From: Candidatus Aminicenantota bacterium
GTDB lineage: Bacteria; Acidobacteriota; Aminicenantia; UBA2199
NCBI GenBank assembly: GCA_030671465.1
Contig: DAOVIP010000026.1
Coordinates: forward strand, 1 to 10,484
Direction of reading: 5' to 3'
DNA length: 10,484 bases
Both the position numbers and the translations under genes were made by a program. Under the pieces are notes generated by a model that worked only from the letters and a program-made list of their open reading frames with translations, had not been told where the DNA came from and searched no databases. This document shows, piece by piece, positions 1-6,431 of this stretch. Positions within the stretch are counted from its first letter, which is position 1. Every line of letters starts with the position of its first letter.

Positions 1-31
1 ATATCATATTATTAAAAGAAATGTTATGAAA

Positions 32-53
32 TAAAGATGGCAGCTGATCTTTA
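32..53 (-). terminator. Weak candidate terminator hairpin after nfnB
   Basis: A 7-bp inverted repeat (TAAAGAT at 32-38, ATCTTTA at 47-53) with an 8-nt loop lies just past the nfnB stop codon. Read on the minus strand it is followed by a short T-containing stretch but no clean T run. The stem is AT-rich, so it would be a weak terminator. Nothing else is recognisable in the 65 bases left of nfnB. Confidence 0.3.
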
Positions 54-65
54 AAATAAAATTGA

Positions 66-1541
66 TTATTTTCCGGAGAGGTATTCGTGCATGTGCTCGG
101 CGGCGATTTTGCCGTCGCCCATGGCCAGGATGACCGTTGCTCCGCCCCGGACAATGTCCCCGCCCGCAAAAATTTCCGGTATGGAGGATTGCATGGTATT
201 TTCATCCACCACCACGGTTCCCCAGCGGGTGACTTCCAGTTCGGGAATAGACTGGGGAATAATGGGATTGGGAGCGGTCCCGATTCCCACCACCACGATA
301 TCCACATCGATGTCGTACTCTGAACCGGCAATGGGCACAGGTCTGCGTCTCCCGGAATCATCGAGTTCGCCCAGTTTCATTTTCTGAACTCGCATGGATT
401 TCACCCAACCCTCGGAATCACCGAAATATTCGATGGGATTGGTCAGGGTCATGAATTCAATGCCCTCTTCCTTGGCATGGTGCGCTTCCTCGATTCGGGC
501 CGGCATTTCCTTTTCGGATCTGCGGTAAATAATCATTGCCCTTTCTGCTCCCAGCCTCTTGGCGGTTCGAACCGAATCCATAGCGGTATTGCCCCCGCCC
601 AGCACCGCTACATGCTTGCCGCGGACAATTGGGGTATCATATTCCGGGAATTTGAAAGCCTTCATCAGGTTGACCCGGGTGAGATACTCATTGGATGAAT
701 AGATACCGATTAAGTTCTCTCCGGGGATATTCATGAACTTGGGAAGCCCGGCTCCACTGCTCACGTAAAATCCTTTGTATCCCTCCACCTTCAATTCCTC
801 GATGGTTATGGTTTTTCCCACAATGATATTCTTTCTAAAGTCGACTCCCATTTTTTCAAGAACACCGATCTCGGTTCTGACGATTTCCTTGGGCAATCTG
901 AATTCCGGAATCCCGTAAACCAGAACTCCCCCGTATTCGTGAAGGGCTTCAAAAACAGTGACATCATAACCCAGCTTGACCATTTCTCCGGCCATGGTGA
1001 GCCCAGAAGGTCCCGAACCGATCACCGCCACTTTGATGTTATTCTTTTTTGCGGTTTTGGGAATGGATATATTGCCGCTGTTTCGTTCGCTATCCGAGGC
1101 AAATCTTTCCAGATGCCCGATGGCCACCGGAGGTTTTTTCATCTTATTGTAAATGCATTTGATCTCGCACTGGGTTTCCTGGGGACATACCCGGCCGCAA
1201 ATGGCTGGCAGGGCATTGGTTTGCTTCAATACTTCTGCTGATTTTAAAAAATCACCCTTCTCAATATATTTGATAAACCCGGGAATGTTGATGTTGACCG
1301 GACAGCCTGAAATACAGGTGGGGGTTGGACAGTCAATGCAGCGGGATGCTTCCAGAATGGCCTGCTTTTCCGACAGTCCTTTGTTGACTTCAAAGAAATT
1401 CCGATTTCGTTTCAGAGGGGGATTTTCCGGCATCTTTACCCGATCGATATTGGACCTTTCCTTGGCCCCTTTTGATTTTCTCAATTGATCACGCCATTCT
1501 TGAGCTCGGTCTTTTTTTAATTCCTCATAGTTGACTGGCAT
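66..1541 (-). CDS. nfnB: NfnB/GltD-type NADPH-binding iron-sulfur flavoprotein (large subunit of NADH-dependent reduced ferredoxin:NADP+ oxidoreductase)
   Basis: A 491-residue protein of the glutamate synthase small-subunit/NfnB family. In NfnAB it is the cytoplasmic subunit that carries the bifurcating FAD and two [4Fe-4S] clusters and reacts with ferredoxin and NADPH. Visible features: an N-terminal cysteine set for two clusters (C68, C71, C76, C80 and C115, C119, C125, C129), a GxGxxG dinucleotide motif at about 174-180 for FAD, a GGGNTA motif at about 315-320 for NADP(H), and the C-terminal GD-x-x-GG segment at 461-467 that closes the FAD site. Length is normal for the family. The ATG has GGAG 5 nt upstream, placed directly after the nfnA stop, with 9 nt between the genes, so the two are co-transcribed. 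Without a GltB partner in view and with nfnA adjacent, NfnB is more likely than glutamate synthase. Sulfide dehydrogenase (SudA) is an alternative name for the same family. Confidence 0.88.
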   Translation of the reverse strand: MPVNYEELKKDRAQEWRDQLRKSKGAKERSNIDRVKMPENPPLKRNRNFFEVNKGLSEKQAILEASRCIDCPTPTCISGCPVNINIPGFIKYIEKGDFLKSAEVLKQTNALPAICGRVCPQETQCEIKCIYNKMKKPPVAIGHLERFASDSERNSGNISIPKTAKKNNIKVAVIGSGPSGLTMAGEMVKLGYDVTVFEALHEYGGVLVYGIPEFRLPKEIVRTEIGVLEKMGVDFRKNIIVGKTITIEELKVEGYKGFYVSSGAGLPKFMNIPGENLIGIYSSNEYLTRVNLMKAFKFPEYDTPIVRGKHVAVLGGGNTAMDSVRTAKRLGAERAMIIYRRSEKEMPARIEEAHHAKEEGIEFMTLTNPIEYFGDSEGWVKSMRVQKMKLGELDDSGRRRPVPIAGSEYDIDVDIVVVGIGTAPNPIIPQSIPELEVTRWGTVVVDENTMQSSIPEIFAGGDIVRGGATVILAMGDGKIAAEHMHEYLSGK

Positions 1542-1550
1542 GTGGTCTCC

Positions 1551-2378
1551 TTATCCAATTTCCTTTTGATAATTTGAGTACGAAATCTCTTCTTCTTTTT
1601 TATAAGCATTTAAACGTTTCAGCATCTCATCAAAATCGACCTGGTGGGCATCAAATTCCGGTCCATCCACGCAGACAAATTTGGTTTTTCCGCCCACACT
1701 GATTCGGCAGGCTCCGCACATGCCGGTTCCATCCACCATAATGGTATTCAGGCTGACAATGGTGGGGATTTTATATTTCTGGGTGAGCAGGGCAACGAAT
1801 TTCATCATGATGGCCGGACCAATGGCCACCACCTCATTGACCTTTTCCCTTTTGATAATATTTTCAATTCCAGTGGTGATCAATCCTTTTTGTCCATAGG
1901 ATCCATCATCGGTCATGATCATAATCTCATCGGCAAAAGCACTCATTTCTTTTTCCAGTATAATCAGGTCTTTGCTGCGGGCAGCCAGAATCACAATCAG
2001 TTTATTTCCCGCTTCCTTCAGTGCTTTGGCAATGGGATACAGGGGGGCAATTCCCACCCCACCTCCGGCCGCAATAACCGTACCGACCTTTTCGATTTTG
2101 GTGGCTTTTCCCAGAGGGCCGACCAGATCCATAATAGAATCACCTTTCTTCAGATTGAACATTTTATGTGTGGTAGTACCGACCTTCTGAATAATCAGGG
2201 TAATGGTACCGGATTGGGTATCGGCATCGGCAATGGTAAGGGGTATGCGCTCCCCCTTTTCAGAAATTTTAACGATTACAAATTGTCCTGCTTTCCTACT
2301 TTTTGCTATGGCCTGACCTTCGATAACCAGTTTGACCACATGCTCGGATAGAATTTCCTTTTCAATAATTTTGTACAT
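1551..2378 (-). CDS. nfnA: NfnA-type FAD/NAD-binding [2Fe-2S] subunit (dihydroorotate dehydrogenase electron-transfer-like)
   Basis: A 275-residue protein of the ferredoxin-NADP reductase/PyrK-like superfamily. In NfnAB this subunit binds FAD and NAD(H) and passes electrons through a [2Fe-2S] cluster to NfnB. Visible features: a beta-barrel FAD domain with R-I-P-L-T at 44-48, a GGGVGIAPL nucleotide-binding loop at 105-113, and a C-terminal cluster site with D216, C221, C224 and C236. One Asp plus three Cys is the ligand pattern known for NfnA, whereas PyrK uses four Cys. The start at 2378 has GGAGG 7 nt upstream. A longer frame opens at 2429 but would begin inside the promoter, so I reject it. 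It is the first gene of the nfnAB operon. SudB-type sulfide dehydrogenase beta subunit is an alternative label. Confidence 0.88.
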   Translation of the reverse strand: MYKIIEKEILSEHVVKLVIEGQAIAKSRKAGQFVIVKISEKGERIPLTIADADTQSGTITLIIQKVGTTTHKMFNLKKGDSIMDLVGPLGKATKIEKVGTVIAAGGGVGIAPLYPIAKALKEAGNKLIVILAARSKDLIILEKEMSAFADEIMIMTDDGSYGQKGLITTGIENIIKREKVNEVVAIGPAIMMKFVALLTQKYKIPTIVSLNTIMVDGTGMCGACRISVGGKTKFVCVDGPEFDAHQVDFDEMLKRLNAYKKEEEISYSNYQKEIG

Positions 2379-2385
2379 CAAGCGA

Positions 2386-2390
2386 CCTCC
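2386..2390 (-). promoter_or_regulatory. Shine-Dalgarno site that fixes the nfnA start
   Basis: GGAGG on the minus strand, 7 nt before the ATG at 2378. The upstream ATG at 2429 has no comparable site. Confidence 0.75.
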
Positions 2391-2407
2391 GGAATTATTA
2401 AGGTTAC

Positions 2408-2436
2408 AACATATCAAAAAATCGGACAAATTTCAA
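2408..2436 (-). promoter_or_regulatory. Sigma70-type promoter for nfnAB
   Basis: On the minus strand, TTGAAA (2436-2431) and TATGTT (2413-2408) are separated by exactly 17 nt. This predicts transcription starting near 2400 and a short leader of about 22 nt carrying the GGAGG site. The rest of the 148-nt space between nfnA and the divergent LolB-like gene holds an A/T-rich stretch and a possible TATGAT box (2480-2485) facing the LolB-like gene, but without a convincing -35 element. Confidence 0.55.
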
Positions 2437-2526
2437 TTAAAAAAAATTGTTTTTCATTTCATATCAAATGCAACCGGGATATGATAAAATCAAAAATATG
2501 GCCAGGCCAAGGCGATTACCGAAGTG

Positions 2527-3147
2527 ATGACAAAGGGATTTTTGATCAAGCGAATTATCGGCTCAATGGTTTTTTATACGGTTTTGATCTGGATTCTGGT
2601 TTTTCATAATTGTGTGCCCAGAAGATATACCCTGAATCTGGATGCACCCGGATTCCATCAGTCCATCCGCTTGAAATTCAGTTTAAAAAAGGACCGTGAG
2701 CGGCAGAGCGGAAAAATTGTGATGAAATTTGATTCCCACCGGGCCAAAATTCTTTTTCTGTCCCCTTTGAATCAGGTCTATTTCAAATTGCTGGTGGAAA
2801 ACAACCGGGGCATCCTGATCAACACCAGGGCAAGCAAATACTGGGAAGGCGGATTTGATGAATTGCTAAAGAAAATGTGGGATATAAATCTATGTTTTGA
2901 TGACCTGAAACGGTTGATCCACCTGGGGATCATACCCCGGCAAAAATTAAAGGCCTCCGGGTTTCAACTGGAACTGGAAAAGGACCGGGAGTCCGGAAAC
3001 CCGGCCCGGGTTATTCTGCGCAATGATCAGGTTATTCTGAATTTGAAAATTCTCAACCGGCGTCAGAAAAAAGGAACGGTTCAATTCTATCTGGATGTCT
3101 CCAAGATGACCCGGAGTGAAATTGAACAGGTGCTGATATATGATTAG
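2527..3147 (+). CDS. LolB-like outer-membrane lipoprotein-insertion factor (putative)
   Basis: A 206-residue protein with an N-terminal hydrophobic segment (about 9-27) ending at C29, followed by a soluble domain. The domain recalls LolB, which receives lipoproteins from LolA and inserts them into the outer membrane. The pattern is a beta-rich half, a PLN turn at 80-82 followed by strands and a Gly-containing hairpin, a helix with a W-x-x-N/P-like stretch near 110-121, a second helix leading to a LGIIP turn (133-137), and a late strand pair near 158-176. I compared these with E. coli LolB from memory, without an alignment. The residues before C29 (F-H-N) are not a normal lipobox, so lipidation is doubtful. 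GTG at 2524 is an alternative start; neither start has a strong ribosome site. In E. coli lolB is beside ispE-prs; here ispE lies 6.2 kb further on the same strand. Confidence 0.55.
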   Translation: MTKGFLIKRIIGSMVFYTVLIWILVFHNCVPRRYTLNLDAPGFHQSIRLKFSLKKDRERQSGKIVMKFDSHRAKILFLSPLNQVYFKLLVENNRGILINTRASKYWEGGFDELLKKMWDINLCFDDLKRLIHLGIIPRQKLKASGFQLELEKDRESGNPARVILRNDQVILNLKILNRRQKKGTVQFYLDVSKMTRSEIEQVLIYD

Positions 3148-3151
3148 ATGA

Positions 3152-3172
3152 TGGGGGGAGTATCTCCCCCCA
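3152..3172. terminator. GC-rich hairpin between convergent genes (likely bidirectional terminator)
   Basis: A perfect 9-bp stem (TGGGGGGAG pairing with CTCCCCCCA) with a 3-nt TAT loop sits between the stop of the LolB-like gene (3147) and the stop of the convergent DUF4097 gene (3181). No T run follows on either strand, so it is not a textbook intrinsic terminator. It may act with Rho or protect the 3' ends of both mRNAs. Confidence 0.55.
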
Positions 3173-3180
3173 CCGGGATC

Positions 3181-3996
3181 TTACTTACGTTTCTTGATAT
3201 AGATGTTGCCGTGGTGGGTTTCGAAAAATATCTCCGTGCCTCCACCGTTAAGGTTACCGTGAATGCTTTTGTCGATTCGTACCACATATTTACCTTCGAC
3301 ATTTTTCTTCTCGGTCTTGGTGGATTTGACCTGGGTTCTGATATCAAAGTCGGTATAGATATCTCCCCTTTCGGATTTCATTTTGAGACTGGCCTTGATG
3401 CTGGCCGGGAAGGTGATGTCGATATTGCCATGATAGGTAGTAAAAGACATGGGTTTGTTGGGGGTAATTTTTTTAAATCTCACCTTGATATACCCGTGGT
3501 GGGTGTTGGCCATGACATGTCCGGAAATGTCCGAGAGTTCGATGGAACCGTGATGGTTTTTAGCTTCGATTTCTCCCGAAACATTGTCAACCAGGATATT
3601 GCCATTGTGGTGACTGCCAAGATACAGAGATGTTTTAAATGGTACCTTTATATCCAGGTTGATCTTCTGGTAAAGGGAAGAAGATTGTATCTTCACGATG
3701 TTGTCTTCCTCCTCGACAACCATACCCATAGATGTGGCGGAAATACGCCTGAGTCCCTGACTTTCTTTCGTATTCCTTTCTTTAGAGATCTTTTTGGTGG
3801 ACACAACTGCTTTGACAATGACATCTTTGCCATTGTATCCGGTTACGGTGAATCCCCCTGTATGCAGATAGGCTTTGATAATACAGGGTGCATTGGGATT
3901 GCTTAGCGGAACGACGATTTCTTCAGCGACCAGCATGGTGCCGGCGAATACCATTAACACAAATAACATCAAGAAATGTTGAGCTATTTTTTTCAT
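3181..3996 (-). CDS. Exported DUF4097-family beta-repeat protein, His-rich turns (paralogue B)
   Basis: A 271-residue protein with a Sec signal peptide (about 1-24, LVA before EE). The mature part is a repeating beta-strand protein of the DUF4097 'putative adhesin' type, a family often encoded with ECF sigma/anti-sigma pairs; its function is not established. Repeat turns end in Gly at 132, 150, 168, 190, 211, 253 and 263. Several turns carry His: H129-H130, H148-H149, H166-H167, H189 and H261-H262, plus H246. The neighbouring paralogue has Asn at the matching turns. AGGAGG lies 5 nt before the ATG, a very strong site. It is 12 nt downstream of the paralogue and is the last gene of the minus-strand block. 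The His ladder might bind metal; that is inference. Confidence 0.8.
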   Translation of the reverse strand: MKKIAQHFLMLFVLMVFAGTMLVAEEIVVPLSNPNAPCIIKAYLHTGGFTVTGYNGKDVIVKAVVSTKKISKERNTKESQGLRRISATSMGMVVEEEDNIVKIQSSSLYQKINLDIKVPFKTSLYLGSHHNGNILVDNVSGEIEAKNHHGSIELSDISGHVMANTHHGYIKVRFKKITPNKPMSFTTYHGNIDITFPASIKASLKMKSERGDIYTDFDIRTQVKSTKTEKKNVEGKYVVRIDKSIHGNLNGGGTEIFFETHHGNIYIKKRK

Positions 3997-4008
3997 TTTA
4001 TCCTCCTT

Positions 4009-4860
4009 CTATTTTTGATTGATGACAATATCACCATTCAACGTACTCATTTTTATCTGGATCCCTCCATCTCCAACCCGGAGAGCGGAGAAACGATTGC
4101 TTTTGTATACAAATCGGCCATTGATTCGCTCTGGTTTGGTCGGGGCCATCGGGAGAATACGGACATCATAGGCCGAATAGATTTCTCCATTAAAGGTTTT
4201 GACCAGAAAGTCAGCCGAGGGCTTATGGGGGAAAAAAATTTCGATATCACCGTTTACGGTCTGAAAGGAGCAGCTGGCTTTGGGGTTTTTATCGAATCTG
4301 ACCTTGACCTCTCCATTCACCGTATGAGCTCTGCCCGAACCGGTAATGTTGCTCATACGGATTTTTCCATTGACATTTTTGACAATAAAATGACCGATCA
4401 AATGACTGATTTCGATATCGCCGTTATTAACGGTTTTCAGAAAAATATCAGTCTTTCTGGGAATTTGAATATCAAAATCGTACTGGACCATGTATCCGGT
4501 TTTCTCACAATTCCAGTTCAGTGAACGGTCCGGGCATCTGAAAGGCCCGTCCACAAAAATTTCAATGGCATTGTCCTTTTCTGAAATCTCAAGCTTGACT
4601 TCCCGGCAGGCCCTTTCGATTTTTTGCCTGGACCTGGCTTTGATGGTTTTTTTTGTCCGCAGGATGACCTGGTTGCCATCCCCGCCCTTTACATGGATAT
4701 ATCCGAAAACATTATCAATGAACAGGCTTTTGGGTTTGAGGGGATAGGAGAATCCGATGGTTTTTCGGATTTCCTCGGATTCCTCCTGATCCAGGCTCCA
4801 AATCTGGGCCTGGAGAATGGCCACTCCCAGTATGGCGGTAATCACAGCGATTTTTTTCAT
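4009..4860 (-). CDS. Exported DUF4097-family beta-repeat protein, Asn-rich turns (paralogue A)
   Basis: A 283-residue protein with a signal peptide at about 1-19 and the same repeating beta architecture as the next gene. Turns end in Gly at 147, 165, 183, 204, 225, 266 and 276, and most read V-N-G or L/F-N-G, the usual form in this family. Four cysteines (C85, C109, C118, C197) could form disulfides in the periplasm; the paralogue has only one. The gene follows the anti-sigma gene with a 4-nt ATGA overlap, which suggests translational coupling; GGGAG lies 7 nt upstream. The position in a sigma/anti-sigma operon suggests an envelope protein made under control of that sigma factor. No enzymatic motif is visible. 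Confidence 0.8.
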   Translation of the reverse strand: MKKIAVITAILGVAILQAQIWSLDQEESEEIRKTIGFSYPLKPKSLFIDNVFGYIHVKGGDGNQVILRTKKTIKARSRQKIERACREVKLEISEKDNAIEIFVDGPFRCPDRSLNWNCEKTGYMVQYDFDIQIPRKTDIFLKTVNNGDIEISHLIGHFIVKNVNGKIRMSNITGSGRAHTVNGEVKVRFDKNPKASCSFQTVNGDIEIFFPHKPSADFLVKTFNGEIYSAYDVRILPMAPTKPERINGRFVYKSNRFSALRVGDGGIQIKMSTLNGDIVINQK

Positions 4861-5699
4861 ATCTTTGCTCCCGCTTTATCCAGTCTTGCGATCTGTTTCA
4901 ACGATAACTCCGCCTGATTTCTGATTTCAGGTTCGAGTCTGTTCCGCTGTATGAGCTGCTTCAGGGCCTTGATGGCTCTTTTTTCCCTCAATTCCGATAT
5001 GAGATTAATCAGGCCGGATTGAACCAGGGGGGAGTTTTGTCTGGCCAGTGATTGAATGATACCCTGTTTCACCAGGGGGTGGTCACTGAAGAGATAAAGG
5101 GCATCCACAACGGCCAACCGCACATTTACATTGGGGTCATTATTGAGAGTTTGCAGTAGAGTAACCAGGGTATTGTTGCTGGGGCTTTTTACCCGTGCGC
5201 TCCAGGTTACTCCGTTGAGCCGGTCGCTGGCAGAGGATTGATTTAGCATGGAAATGGCCGCTTGCTGGCGGATATTCTGAATTTCATTTTCGAGTACTTT
5301 TAATTCTGTTTTCAAGACCTGAGGTGAAAACAAAATATATCCAGCAAAAAAGCCGGTTACGATAAAAGTCAGAGAAAATGTGAATTGCAGCAGTGGTCTC
5401 CGGACAGCCAGGGATCGGTAAATTCGGGTGATCAGATTTATCCTGGATTTCGGCTGTTTTTCAGTGTCCAATCCTTCTTTATAATCGGATAACATCGAAT
5501 AAAATTGGGTTCTCAGCTGTTTAACAGGCTGTTGTTCGGGCAATACGCCCAATTTGATCCAGATTTCATTGAGGTTTTCCAGCTCTTCCCGACAGGCCGA
5601 ACATGAGGCAATATGGTTTTTAAATGTTTCTCTTTCGTTTGCTTCCAGTTCTCCGGTCAGATAGTCGGGGATTTGGGTCTTGATATGCTTGCTACTCAT
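4857..5699 (-). CDS. Membrane anti-sigma factor: zinc finger (zf-HC2) plus transmembrane helix plus HEAT repeats
   Basis: A 280-residue protein. The N-terminal 50 residues form a ZAS/zf-HC2 domain with H29-x3-C33-x2-C36, the zinc motif of anti-sigma factors that hold ECF sigma factors at the membrane. A basic stretch precedes one transmembrane helix at about 104-124. A linker then leads to an alpha-helical region (about 176-274) with HEAT-like units starting at about N187, S223 and E256. The predicted topology is zinc finger in the cytoplasm, HEAT region outside, so the HEAT part may be the sensor. The start at 5699 shares one base with the sigma stop (TGATG) and has AGGAGG 6 nt upstream; a GTG one codon earlier is only 3 nt from that site. 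Zinc-finger call strong, HEAT call moderate. Confidence 0.82.
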   Translation of the reverse strand: MSSKHIKTQIPDYLTGELEANERETFKNHIASCSACREELENLNEIWIKLGVLPEQQPVKQLRTQFYSMLSDYKEGLDTEKQPKSRINLITRIYRSLAVRRPLLQFTFSLTFIVTGFFAGYILFSPQVLKTELKVLENEIQNIRQQAAISMLNQSSASDRLNGVTWSARVKSPSNNTLVTLLQTLNNDPNVNVRLAVVDALYLFSDHPLVKQGIIQSLARQNSPLVQSGLINLISELREKRAIKALKQLIQRNRLEPEIRNQAELSLKQIARLDKAGAKI

Positions 5700-6259
5700 C
5701 ACAATCCTCCTCTCAGTTCTATATAATTTTTTCTTAAATCCTTAATGCCCCGATGAACATTGACCTTGATCGATTCGATACTGCATTCCAGGAGTTCGGC
5801 AATTTCCCGGTATTTGAGATTTTGAAATCGGCTCAGAATAATGATTTCCCGCTTTTTAAGGGGAAGTTTTTCAAGGGCTTGTTTCAGAATTGAAATATCC
5901 TCCTGGTATTCACTTTTCTGGTCCGGCTCTATCTCTGGGGTTGCCTCCTCCTGCCACTTTTCATCCAGGGAGATTTCATTCTTGAATTTTCTCAGGTGGT
6001 CTTTATGCACATTCCTGGCGATCTGATACATCCAAAACATAAATTTGCTTTCTCCACGATAACTGGAGCGGTATTTGAGGATTCGAAAAAAGATTTCCTG
6101 TACCAGATCCTCACTGACCGAGGTATTTCTGGTTAACCGTAGCAGAAAATTGTAGAGTTTTACATGATGCCTTTCAAAAAGAATGGCCAACATTTCAACC
6201 TTGTCATTTTTTACTGCAGTCATAATATCTTCATCCGTTGAATGATTTATAAACTTCAT
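5699..6259 (-). CDS. ECF-type RNA polymerase sigma factor
   Basis: A 186-residue ECF (group 4) sigma factor. Region 2 spans about 24-93, with the core-binding DLVQEIFFRI stretch at 51-60 and the W-x-x-x-I-A-R-N segment at 76-83 that contacts the -10 element. An acidic linker (about 98-122) leads to region 4 (about 124-178), whose helix-turn-helix is near 149-170. Regions 1 and 3 are absent, as expected. The next gene overlaps by one base and encodes its likely anti-sigma partner. The ATG at 6259 has GAGG only 2 nt upstream, so translation may be weak; a TAA at 6281-6283 limits any extension. A gap of 172 nt separates it from the protease gene and may hold its own promoter. Confidence 0.92.
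   Translation of the reverse strand: MKFINHSTDEDIMTAVKNDKVEMLAILFERHHVKLYNFLLRLTRNTSVSEDLVQEIFFRILKYRSSYRGESKFMFWMYQIARNVHKDHLRKFKNEISLDEKWQEEATPEIEPDQKSEYQEDISILKQALEKLPLKKREIIILSRFQNLKYREIAELLECSIESIKVNVHRGIKDLRKNYIELRGGL
5706..5711 (-). promoter_or_regulatory. Shine-Dalgarno site inside the sigma gene that fixes the anti-sigma start
   Basis: AGGAGG lies within the last codons of the sigma gene, 6 nt before the ATG at 5699 and only 3 nt before the alternative GTG at 5702. Confidence 0.7.
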
Positions 6260-6310
6260 GTCCTCTGTTATTTTTCCCCTTTATTTCGCATAAATAAGGT
6301 TTCCAGAAAA

Positions 6311-6339
6311 GTAATACTCGAGATGGTGAAAAAGGTTAC
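6311..6339 (-). promoter_or_regulatory. Candidate ECF-type promoter before the sigma gene
   Basis: On the minus strand GTAACC (6339-6334) and TATTAC (6316-6311) are 17 nt apart. AAC-containing -35 boxes are typical of ECF promoters, and ECF sigma genes are often autoregulated. It would give a leader of about 44 nt. The rest of the 172-nt gap has a small CCCG/CGGG hairpin (6 nt loop) without a T run and an 8-bp palindrome TACCGGTA (6376-6383), but no other gene that I can see. Confidence 0.3.
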
Positions 6340-6431
6340 ACCCGAAAGTCCGGGAATTTTGTGAATTGATGTTGATACCGGTAATTCTGATTTTGACTGG
6401 ATGGTTTTGAAGCAATCAGGGTGAGGGGATT

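Noticed and set aside
66..1541. Glutamate synthase small subunit (gltD) as the name of this gene
   Set aside because: It is the same protein family, but the neighbour is an NfnA-type subunit with the Asp plus three Cys cluster site and no large glutamate synthase subunit is in view.
1644..2351. Long plus-strand open frame of 235 codons opposite nfnA
   Set aside because: It is the complement of a clear NfnA coding region, Gly/His/Asn-rich in the way of antisense shadows, with no recognisable domain.
2379..2429. N-terminal extension of nfnA to the ATG at 2429
   Set aside because: It would start inside the predicted promoter, has no ribosome site, and adds residues not expected in the family.
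2499..2509. TGGCCAGGCCA inverted repeat before the LolB-like gene
   Set aside because: The arms are 5 bp with a 1-nt centre; too short to claim as a site or hairpin.
3148..3906. Plus-strand open frame of 252 codons opposite the second DUF4097 gene
   Set aside because: It is the shadow of a repeat-rich gene. The minus-strand frame has a signal peptide, a strong ribosome site and family repeats.
6342..6355. CCCG/CGGG hairpin after the protease gene as a terminator
   Set aside because: The stem is only 4 bp and no T run follows; it does not support a transcription end between the protease and sigma genes.
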